A DNA stretch of 40,772 nt from Coprobacillus sp. CAG:826. GTDB taxonomy: Bacteria > Bacillota_I > Bacilli_A > RFN20 > CAG-826. The stretch spans positions 1 through 40,772 of the forward strand of contig FR897024.1 in assembly GCA_000437235.1 (NCBI GenBank). Direction: 5' to 3'. Positions within the stretch are counted from its first letter, which is position 1. Each line of letters starts with the position of its first letter. The notes beneath the pieces are model-generated. The model searched no databases. It was not told the origin of the DNA and was given only the letters and a program-made list of their open reading frames with translations. Made by a program: the position numbers and the translations under genes. Shown piece by piece: positions 33,564 through 40,772 of this stretch.

Positions 33564-35339
33564 TTATTCATTTTCAAATTGGAGGCGATATAAATTATAA
33601 TAATATCCTTTTTCTTTTAATAAGGCTTGATGAGTGCCTTCTTCAATAATTTTTCCGTTTTGTAAAACAATAATTTTATCTGCATGTTGAATCGTGCTTA
33701 AACGGTGTGCCACGATTAGCATCGTACCCATACTCATCATTTTTTCTAATGATTGTTGGATTAATAACTCGGTTTCTGTATCGATATTCGCAGTTGCTTC
33801 ATCTAATATTAACATCTTAGGTTCATGAACCATCGTACGAGCAAAAGACAAAAGCTGACGTTGACCAATCGAAAAATTACTTCCTTTTTCTAATACCGGT
33901 TCATCATATTTTAATGGTAATTTTTCAATAAATTGATTGGCGCCAACAAAGGAAGCGGCTTTTTCAATCTTATCATTTGGAATATCCTCATCCCGAAGTG
34001 AGATATTCGAGCGAATCGTTCCACTAAATAAGAAGACATCTTGTAGCATTTGCCCAATTTGTTTTCTTAAACTTTGAATCTTCACTTTTTTAATATCAAT
34101 TCCATCAATATAAATCGTACCTTTTTGGACATCATAGTTTCTTGTTAATAACGATAGAATCGTAGTTTTCCCTGCCCCGGTAGCGCCCACAAACGCAACC
34201 GTTTCGCCAGCTTTAATCGTAAAACTCACATCTCTTAAAATCCAATTTTCTTCTTCATAAGCAAACCAAACGTGATCAAATTGGATGTCTCCATGAATGG
34301 GTGGCATTTCAATTGCGTCTTTATCATCTTCATAGGATGGTTTTAAATCTAAAAGTAAGAATAGACGTTCACTTGCGGCAAAGGCTTGTTGAAGTCCGTT
34401 AACTTGATCTGCTAAAGTTTGAATCGGTCCAAAGAATCTTCCTACGCATTCATAGAAAGACCAAATCACTTGTACGCCTGTTTCCGTTGTTCCAAGTTCA
34501 AGTCGATAAATGCTTACATATATTAATGTCGCAATCGCGCCAAAATATAAGAAAGAGATAATCGGTCTAAAGATGGCAAAAATAATGTTTTGTTTTGATC
34601 TTGCTTTTACCACTTCTTCATTGACTTGAATGAATTCGTTTTCTTTTCTTTTTTCTTGGTGGAAAATTTGTGTGATTTTCATACCGGAAAGATTTTCATT
34701 TAAGAAAGCGTTCATCGCGGTTATGCTATGGCGCACTCTTCGATAGGCTTTCTTTGAAAGGGCACGATAGGCATAAGATAAACCACCAACGACTGGAACA
34801 AAGATAAGCATATAAAGCGCCAATTGATAATTTAACGCTAACATCATGGCAAATATACCGAATAACGAAAGGATGTTCTTTAAAAGATTAATTAAAATAT
34901 TGGTATAAAGATCATTAATCGCATTCGTATCACTTGTGACACGAGATACTAATTTACCAATCGGTATACTATTAATTTGATCAATCGACAATGATTCGAT
35001 ATGATGAAACACATCTTCTCTTAATTGATATACGATGGATTGTCCTGCTTTTTGTAAAATCATCGTTTCAAAATACATAAAGAATAAACTAGTTAAAATG
35101 GAACCCAAGTAACCTATCGATAAAGCAAGAATGGTCAGATATTTCGTGTTTTCAGGATGCGACAATTTACCAATAATTAATCCTGATAAATAAGGCACCA
35201 TAAGCTCTAAAGCAATTACAAAAAGCATGAAAATAATCGCTAAGATAAATTTCTTTTTATGAGGACGAATATAAGTAAGCGTACGACGAATAATTTCACT
35301 ATCTTTCATCGTACGTTCTTTTTTTACATCATTCATCAT
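33564..35339 (-). CDS. ABC exporter half-transporter, catalytically competent partner
   Basis: A 591-residue membrane protein: six transmembrane segments (~30-310), then an ATPase domain with Walker A GATGAGKT (385-392), Gln433, signature FSIGQ (489-493), Walker B LILDEA with catalytic Glu514, and switch His545. The signature departs from LSGGQ while the catalytic Glu and His are intact. This is the expected pattern for the BmrD/TM288-like member of a heterodimer and complements the partner encoded directly upstream. Its ATG overlaps the partner's TAA by one base. The role is export of drugs, lipids or peptides; the substrate is unknown. Confidence 0.92.
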   Translation of the reverse strand: MMNDVKKERTMKDSEIIRRTLTYIRPHKKKFILAIIFMLFVIALELMVPYLSGLIIGKLSHPENTKYLTILALSIGYLGSILTSLFFMYFETMILQKAGQSIVYQLREDVFHHIESLSIDQINSIPIGKLVSRVTSDTNAINDLYTNILINLLKNILSLFGIFAMMLALNYQLALYMLIFVPVVGGLSYAYRALSKKAYRRVRHSITAMNAFLNENLSGMKITQIFHQEKRKENEFIQVNEEVVKARSKQNIIFAIFRPIISFLYFGAIATLIYVSIYRLELGTTETGVQVIWSFYECVGRFFGPIQTLADQVNGLQQAFAASERLFLLLDLKPSYEDDKDAIEMPPIHGDIQFDHVWFAYEEENWILRDVSFTIKAGETVAFVGATGAGKTTILSLLTRNYDVQKGTIYIDGIDIKKVKIQSLRKQIGQMLQDVFLFSGTIRSNISLRDEDIPNDKIEKAASFVGANQFIEKLPLKYDEPVLEKGSNFSIGQRQLLSFARTMVHEPKMLILDEATANIDTETELLIQQSLEKMMSMGTMLIVAHRLSTIQHADKIIVLQNGKIIEEGTHQALLKEKGYYYNLYRLQFENE

Positions 35340-37087
35340 TATCGTTCCTCCATTTCTTTTTCTAATTCTTGGAGTTCAACCATTCTTCGATACGTTTTAG
35401 AAGTTTCCATTAAAGTATCATGATCCGCAAAAGCTTCCACTTTTCCATGGCGTAAGACTAAAATACGATGGGCATGACGAACAGTAGAAACACGTGACGC
35501 TACAATAATCGTCGTTTTGCCCCTTCTTTCTTCTTCAATATGATGAAGTATTTGTTCTTCGGTTTTTACGTCAACAGCCGAAACAACATCATCTAAAATT
35601 AAAATCGTTGGATCTTTAATGACCGCACGCGCTAACGCAATTCTTTGCTTTTGTCCACCCGATAAAGTTACACCTCTTTCTCCAGAAACCGTTTGATAAC
35701 CTTCGGGAAAACTTAAAATATTCTCTTCTACTTCTGCAAAACGTGCTGCTTTTGATATTTCTTCTTCACTCGCGTCCATTTTCCCAAATGAAATATGGCT
35801 AGCAATCGTACCTGAAAAAAGGAATTGATCTTGCGGAACATATCCGATATCTTTACGAAGAACATCTAAAGAAATATCCATGATATCCCGCTCATCAAAG
35901 AACAATTGATCTTTATCCACGTTATATAAACGTAATAAAAGTTGGACGAGGGTGGTTTTTCCACTTCCAATTTTTCCAACAATACCAATCGTTTCACCTT
36001 TTTCAATATGTAAAGAAATATCTTTTAAAGTAGGTTCAAAAGAACCTGGATAAGAAAAATATAAGTGCTTCATGGTAATTTCACCTTGTAAAGGCTCTTG
36101 AAGTGCTTCTGACGCATCCACAATTTCTGGTTTTTCTTCTAATAATTTAGCAATACGATTTAAGCTTGCATTGCCTCTACTTCTTAAATTAATAATTTGA
36201 GCAAGGGCAAGCATCGGCCAAATTATCGTTGTGAAATAGCCAGAGAATTCAGTTACATCTCCCGCATTAAAGTTTTGACCATTGATGACATAATAGCCAC
36301 CAATTGCCATAATTAAAGCCCCAATGGTATAGATTAATAAATCAATCAAAATATCTAAAATTACTCCATAACGAACATAAGCAATGTTGGCCTTTTTAAT
36401 ATCTTGATTGCGATAAGAAAAAGAACGAAATTCTTGTACTTCTTTAACAAAAGCTTTAATAACGGAAATACCAGTGAAATTTTCTTGGGTAAAGTCACTT
36501 AATCTTTCATATGCTTCTTGGCACTCTTTTTGACGTAACTCCATTGCTTTTCCCACTACACCACCTAAAGCCACTAGAACTAAAAGTGGAATGGTTGCAA
36601 CAATACTAAGCTTCCAATTCGATAAAAACATTTTTACAAATGCCATCCCTCCTAAGAAAAATGCATCTATCGTAAAGATTGTGCCATCGGAGACCACTTG
36701 GGATATCATTTCTAAGTCATTGGTAAAAAGCGCCATCAACGCTCCAACTTTTTGCTCTTGAAAATATCGTAACGATAACTTTTCGGCATGCAAAAACATT
36801 TCTTGACGAAGGTCCGCCTCCACACGAAAACCTGCGCGTAAAATGGTAAGTCGCCACACAAATCGACCAAGAAAGATAAAAAATCCTATGAGTAATATAG
36901 AAACTACAGGTTTCCATATCATTTCACTTGTAAATGTTCCTGTTGCTTTTAATTGATTAATCAAATCTCCTAGAATTTCAGGCACCATTAATTGCGCATA
37001 ATCAACTAAAATTAAGGCTAAAATTCCAGCAAGAAAAAGATACCAATATTTTTTATAGTAACGATTAATCCATTTACCAAAAATCAT
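35339..37087 (-). CDS. ABC exporter half-transporter, degenerate-site partner
   Basis: A 582-residue membrane protein with six transmembrane segments and an ATPase domain: Walker A GKIGSGKT (371-378), Gln419, canonical signature LSGGQ (475-479). The Walker B ends LILDD, with Asp500 replacing the catalytic Glu, and the switch His is replaced by Ser531 (VASRVSTV). These changes mark the BmrC/TM287-like member of a heterodimeric exporter, where one ATP site binds but does not hydrolyse. It is the first gene of the unit, with GAAAGGAG before the ATG and a TG-G-TATAAT extended -10 at 37115-37120. Confidence 0.93.
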   Translation of the reverse strand: MIFGKWINRYYKKYWYLFLAGILALILVDYAQLMVPEILGDLINQLKATGTFTSEMIWKPVVSILLIGFFIFLGRFVWRLTILRAGFRVEADLRQEMFLHAEKLSLRYFQEQKVGALMALFTNDLEMISQVVSDGTIFTIDAFFLGGMAFVKMFLSNWKLSIVATIPLLVLVALGGVVGKAMELRQKECQEAYERLSDFTQENFTGISVIKAFVKEVQEFRSFSYRNQDIKKANIAYVRYGVILDILIDLLIYTIGALIMAIGGYYVINGQNFNAGDVTEFSGYFTTIIWPMLALAQIINLRSRGNASLNRIAKLLEEKPEIVDASEALQEPLQGEITMKHLYFSYPGSFEPTLKDISLHIEKGETIGIVGKIGSGKTTLVQLLLRLYNVDKDQLFFDERDIMDISLDVLRKDIGYVPQDQFLFSGTIASHISFGKMDASEEEISKAARFAEVEENILSFPEGYQTVSGERGVTLSGGQKQRIALARAVIKDPTILILDDVVSAVDVKTEEQILHHIEEERRGKTTIIVASRVSTVRHAHRILVLRHGKVEAFADHDTLMETSKTYRRMVELQELEKEMEER

Positions 37088-37114
37088 AGTGTTCTCCTTT
37101 CTAGCAATATAAGT

Positions 37115-37122
37115 ATTATACC
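37115..37122 (-). promoter_or_regulatory. Extended -10 promoter of the ABC exporter unit
   Basis: TATAAT (37115-37120, minus strand) preceded by TGG, an extended -10. No good -35 is visible. Confidence 0.5.
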
Positions 37123-37233
37123 AAAGATTTTTATATTTTTTTCTCCAAATTGCATTCTTATTTTTTTAGAAACAATTTCTTTAAAACATATTAGTTTTAA
37201 TGTATGATTGTTTTGTATAAAGGAGGGCTGAAT

Positions 37234-38082
37234 ATGGAATCAAATAACCCAATGCCCAACAATAATCAAGAAGAAAGTATGTACGTTGAAGTCGATAAAA
37301 ATAAAAAATATTATCTTGTTGGATCAACCAATAAAAAAGATTCTATTTTGTTTAGATTATACTTTTTTATTTACATCATTTTAATTGCACTTTCCGTTGT
37401 TCTAGCTTTTGAATTAAAAAATGCGTTAGTTTGCATCCTACCAATCATTGTACTTTTCTCACTCTATGTTCTTTTTTTCGCAATCAAAGTAAAAAAAGAT
37501 GAACAATATTTTCTAGATTTTATGAATGATCTTAATTATGAAAAATTAGAAAGAAACGTTTTAAATCTTCTTAGTAATGAAAAGATTCACCCCGAAACCA
37601 AAAATTATTATTTAATGAGACTTGTTACTTTTTCACCAAGTTATAGTAAAGAGAAGTATTTAGAATATGGGAATCAAGTGAAATGTCCTAAAAATAAATC
37701 TTATCAAATCAATTATGATCTGCTATCTTTTTCCAATAATATGACACTTGAAGAATTAGATCAACTTTATCAGTTTTTGTCCAAGAAATATAAGAAAAAT
37801 CGACAAGTTTATAAAGCAATTCAATTAGAATATAAAATTCAAAAAGCCGTAATGCTTGGTACTTCAGAAGAACCTATTGAACAATTACTTCAATCCGTTG
37901 GAAAAACAAATTATCAGCGTGCTGTCAAAACCTATTTGTACGCTTTCTATTATGCGAACGCCCATGACAAGGAAAAATTCCAAAAATATTACAACGATTT
38001 TATGAATCAATACGCTGTTTTAAAAGGGTTTGTTGAGAAATTAAATACCTTAAAAGAGGAATTGGAAAAAGAATCTTTATAG
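37234..38082 (+). CDS. Hypothetical two-helix membrane protein
   Basis: A 282-residue protein I do not recognise. An Asn-rich N-terminus (~1-35) precedes two membrane segments (~39-60 and ~63-84) and a ~195-residue charged, helical cytoplasmic domain that could be a TPR-like or coiled-coil scaffold (YEKLERNVLNLL, LDQLYQFLSKKY). The start at 37234 is fixed by AAGGAGG seven bases upstream; an upstream in-frame ATG lacks a site. It is the first of three plus-strand genes ending with LemA, divergent from the ABC exporter, suggesting an envelope-related function. Confidence 0.75.
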   Translation: MESNNPMPNNNQEESMYVEVDKNKKYYLVGSTNKKDSILFRLYFFIYIILIALSVVLAFELKNALVCILPIIVLFSLYVLFFAIKVKKDEQYFLDFMNDLNYEKLERNVLNLLSNEKIHPETKNYYLMRLVTFSPSYSKEKYLEYGNQVKCPKNKSYQINYDLLSFSNNMTLEELDQLYQFLSKKYKKNRQVYKAIQLEYKIQKAVMLGTSEEPIEQLLQSVGKTNYQRAVKTYLYAFYYANAHDKEKFQKYYNDFMNQYAVLKGFVEKLNTLKEELEKESL

Positions 38083-38107
38083 ATTTTTTAAATCATTCTA
38101 ACGTTTC

Positions 38108-38128
38108 ATTTTATCTTTATGATAAAAT
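38108..38128. repeat. Perfect inverted repeat between the two membrane-protein genes
   Basis: ATTTTATC/GATAAAAT around TTTAT, 25 bases before the next start codon. It could be a weak terminator or leader structure. Confidence 0.35.
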
Positions 38129-38153
38129 ATAAAGTAACAAAGGTGTTGATATT

Positions 38154-40007
38154 ATGGCTACCGATTTATTAGATCCACTATCCCTATATAACAAGACTTT
38201 AAAAAATGAGTTCCACCAACATGCTGAAGATTATTTTGATGAGCTTATCAGAACATCAAGAGTGGATGTGGAAGGAAACAAGCTTACCGTAAAGGCTTAT
38301 AAAGATGCTTTAGCGAAACTAGAAGTTGCTAAAAAGAAAATGTCAAAAACTCGTTCTTTAAAAGTTTTTCTCATTATTTTAACGGTAATCTTCTTTATTG
38401 TGACATTGATCTTTGCTTATTCCGCATTTACAACACCCGTTGTCTCTTTAATGGTAGATCTCATTATCGCCATCGCATCTTTGGGACTTGCCATTCTCAT
38501 GATTGTTTTATTGGCTAAAAAAATTAAGAAAAAATTAAAAGACCAACAAGCTGTCATTGATGGGCTTACCAATCAAGCGAATCAACGTTTAGCAGAAGCA
38601 CAAGCACAAATGGCTTGCTTGAATCGAATTTTTGACTGGAATGCGCATGCTGAAATCGTTAAAAGGGCCACAGACGTCCTAAAAATCGATCGTTACTTTG
38701 ACGTCCAACGCTACCACTATTTACAAGAAAACTATGGTTTAGAAGATGAATTAGATGAACATATCTCTACCGATATGATTATGTCGGGTGAAATCGTCAA
38801 GAATCCTTTCTTACTTGTCAGGCAAGTAAAACAAACCATGGGTTCTAAAACTTATTATGGTACTTTAACCATTAGTTGGACAGAAACCGTACGCGATTCG
38901 AATGGCAAGTCACATACTGTCACTAGAACACAAACCTTACATGCTTCCGTAATTAAACCAATTCCAGTTTATAATTACAACACTTTCCTCGTTTATGGAA
39001 ATGAAGCTGCAAAAGATTTACATTTTACTCGTTCTCCATCAGGAGCATCTGGATTAAGTGAAAAGCAAATTGATGCCAAAGTTAAAAAAGGCATGAAAGC
39101 TTTAACCAAAAAGGCAAAAAAAGATTTAGCGAAAGGCAATAGTGGTTTTACCGCTTTAGGCAATGAAGAATTTGATGTGTTATTTGGTGCTAAAGACCGT
39201 GATAATGAAGTAGAATTCCGTTTACTCTTTACTCCTCTCGCTCAAAAATCATTACTTGAATTAATTAAAAATAAAGAGCCATATGGTGATGATTTCTATT
39301 TTGTAAAAGATGGACCATTGAATTTCATTACTTCTGCCCACTCACAAAACCAAGATTATTATGGAAATCCTGCTCGCTACATTTCTTATGACTTAGAGGA
39401 ATCAAAGAAAGCTTTCATTAATTACAATGATAACTTATTACAAGGCTTATTCTTTGATTTAGCTCCTGTCCTTTGCATTCCTTTGTATCAACAACATGAA
39501 CCCAATGCATTTAATCCATATCCAACGTATTCACAAAACTTTACTAGTTATGAAATGGAAGTTTTATCTAATGCATTTGATCCTGATATCTTCAAACATC
39601 CTGAAACAGCGACTCCAGTTGTTCTAAAATCTAATTTCCAAGAAAAAGCAGGTTCTGCTGATACGACCGTTATTAAAGCTTTTTCATTTAGAACCGAAGA
39701 TAGATTGGACTATGTCTCTGTTTATGGTGGCGATGGACACTACCACAACGTACCTGTACCATGGGAAGAATATTTACCTATTGATTATGAAACACCTATG
39801 GTCATCAAAGGTTTTGAAGGTTCACGTGAAGACTTTAATGATTTATTAAACACTGCTGAATTCCAAAGTTTTATGCAAAAATATGTACGTGATTCGCATA
39901 TCATTTATCAAAGAGGTTTAATAGCTTTTATTATGAGTTCTCTCTATACTACAAATGCAGATGAAGAATTGACGAACTTATTAAAAAAAGCTAAAATAAA
40001 TAAGTAA
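38154..40007 (+). CDS. Large membrane protein, possibly MAG1210-like
   Basis: A 617-residue protein with an N-terminal cytosolic helical segment (~1-65), two membrane helices (~69-90 and ~98-121), a charged coiled coil (~122-155), and a ~460-residue mixed alpha/beta domain with no recognised catalytic motif. Position directly before lemA and overall form recall the large proteins paired with LemA in Mollicutes (annotated as the MAG1210 family) and, more loosely, DUF3137 proteins; this is from memory. GGTG is the only binding-site-like sequence before the ATG. Function unknown; an envelope complex with LemA is plausible. Confidence 0.7.
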   Translation: MATDLLDPLSLYNKTLKNEFHQHAEDYFDELIRTSRVDVEGNKLTVKAYKDALAKLEVAKKKMSKTRSLKVFLIILTVIFFIVTLIFAYSAFTTPVVSLMVDLIIAIASLGLAILMIVLLAKKIKKKLKDQQAVIDGLTNQANQRLAEAQAQMACLNRIFDWNAHAEIVKRATDVLKIDRYFDVQRYHYLQENYGLEDELDEHISTDMIMSGEIVKNPFLLVRQVKQTMGSKTYYGTLTISWTETVRDSNGKSHTVTRTQTLHASVIKPIPVYNYNTFLVYGNEAAKDLHFTRSPSGASGLSEKQIDAKVKKGMKALTKKAKKDLAKGNSGFTALGNEEFDVLFGAKDRDNEVEFRLLFTPLAQKSLLELIKNKEPYGDDFYFVKDGPLNFITSAHSQNQDYYGNPARYISYDLEESKKAFINYNDNLLQGLFFDLAPVLCIPLYQQHEPNAFNPYPTYSQNFTSYEMEVLSNAFDPDIFKHPETATPVVLKSNFQEKAGSADTTVIKAFSFRTEDRLDYVSVYGGDGHYHNVPVPWEEYLPIDYETPMVIKGFEGSREDFNDLLNTAEFQSFMQKYVRDSHIIYQRGLIAFIMSSLYTTNADEELTNLLKKAKINK

Positions 40008-40026
40008 GAAAGGAATTAAAAAAACT

Positions 40027-40707
40027 ATGGCAAATGAATTAGACGAAGTGAATGGCCCAGTTAGCGAAGAAGGTCGCGACGTTGCGGTTATTCAAAAACA
40101 AATCCCTGTAAAAGTGGGTTGGGGATCCACATTCTTCCAAGTCATCCTTTGGGTACTTGGTATTATTCCAGGTTTAATTTTCTTGATTATGAAAATTAAA
40201 GCCAAAACCTATTTACGTCAATTACAACAAAAGATTCAACATGACGCATCTCAAATCGATAACTATCTTGAACAACGCGTTGTTATCTTATCTAACTGCG
40301 CAAAACTCCTTGATAAAGCTATTGATTTAGATAAAGACACCTATACCACGATTGCTGCTGCTCGTTCAGGTATTAATCCAAATGGTGATGCCTCTAACGA
40401 TGAAGCAAGAAACGCATTAGGTGGAGCTATTGATCGTTTATCCACTCAAATTCATATCGCTTTTGAAAATTATCCAGATTTACAAGCACACAAAGAATTA
40501 GAGAAAGCAATGCAACAAAACGATTATCTCCAACGTGAAATTACCGCCGCCCGTGAAGTTTATAACGACACTGTCAGCCGTTGGAACCAAGACATCTTTG
40601 CTTGGCCAACCAAGATGATTGTCGCTGCCGAATTAGGTTATACCACTCGTATCCCATTCTCTGCTTCTAAAGAAGTCAAAGACAAAGCAAGAGACGTTTT
40701 CTTCTAG
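40027..40707 (+). CDS. lemA: LemA family protein
   Basis: A 226-residue membrane-anchored protein. One N-terminal transmembrane helix (~33-56) is followed by the long helical LemA bundle (QLQQKIQHDASQIDNYLEQR, with LERA-like LLDKAIDLDKDTY) and ends with the typical FNAE-like region around FSASKEVKDKARDVFF. LemA proteins are widespread and of uncertain role, often linked to envelope processes. It lies 19 bases after the preceding gene with AAAGGA upstream and is followed by a terminator, so it is the last gene of this unit. Confidence 0.88.
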   Translation: MANELDEVNGPVSEEGRDVAVIQKQIPVKVGWGSTFFQVILWVLGIIPGLIFLIMKIKAKTYLRQLQQKIQHDASQIDNYLEQRVVILSNCAKLLDKAIDLDKDTYTTIAAARSGINPNGDASNDEARNALGGAIDRLSTQIHIAFENYPDLQAHKELEKAMQQNDYLQREITAAREVYNDTVSRWNQDIFAWPTKMIVAAELGYTTRIPFSASKEVKDKARDVFF

Positions 40708-40718
40708 AAAGAAAAATG

Positions 40719-40751
40719 AGCCATCTTCTCCAATGGAAGGATGGCTTTTTT
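40719..40751 (+). terminator. Terminator of lemA
   Basis: AGCCATC and TTC pair with GAA and GATGGCT (one bulged base), followed by a run of six T, 12 bases after the lemA stop. Confidence 0.88.
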
Positions 40752-40772
40752 GGCTCTTTAAAATCTAGGGTG

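Overview
The window looks like chromosomal DNA from an AT-rich Bacillota (class Bacilli). It probably comes from a gut lineage near the Mollicutes (Acholeplasma/RF39/Erysipelotrichia-like relatives). The signs are AT-rich intergenic DNA, strong AGGAGG-type ribosome binding sites, many lipoproteins with Ser/Thr-rich tethers, a sugar-ABC ATPase with long insertions, and a LemA gene beside a large Mollicutes-like membrane protein. The genetic code is standard: TGG encodes Trp throughout, the long genes contain no internal TGA, and TGA serves (rarely) as a stop.

Region 1 (1-8750, minus strand) is a glycan-use satellite. It holds a LacI-family regulator that stops early at the window edge, a 927-residue multidomain surface lipoprotein with its own promoter and a perfect CcpA-type cre site, an SGNH-esterase lipoprotein behind a cytosolic GH3 glycosidase, and enolase.

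Region 2 (8757-25579) is the core. An apparently single 15.5-kb, 11-gene operon runs on the minus strand from 24347 to 8823. In order it encodes two large Ig-like/lectin-like surface lipoproteins, two tandem GH43 (arabinanase-like) lipoproteins, a sugar-binding lipoprotein, two ABC permeases, their ATPase, a cytosolic GH36 alpha-galactosidase, a cytosolic GH43-like enzyme, and a sialate-O-acetylesterase/CE6-type esterase lipoprotein. It ends at a strong terminator. A divergent LacI-family gene (24602-25579) sits at its head. The shared control region has a 16-bp LacI-type palindrome exactly inside the -35/-10 spacer of the operon promoter, a second imperfect copy 45 bp away, and a cre-like site just after the predicted start of transcription. 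The reading is that surface proteins capture and trim a decorated arabinose/galactose-containing plant polysaccharide, the ABC importer takes up oligomers, and cytosolic GH36, GH43 and GH3 finish the job. The substrate is inferred.

Region 3 (25580-29270) is a decaying accessory patch. It has a DUF4143-type AAA ATPase gene with two in-frame stops preceded by three 18-bp repeats at a 33-bp period, two AbiEi-like antitoxin genes, a remnant of an AbiEii toxin gene, and a duplicated promoter relic.

Region 4 (29277-40751) is ordinary chromosome: an RlmD-type rRNA methyltransferase, metG, rpmE with a leader hairpin, a NYN-LOTUS protein and a heterodimeric ABC exporter on the minus strand, then a divergent plus-strand cluster of two membrane proteins and LemA. 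No tRNA, rRNA, insertion sequence or CRISPR array was seen.
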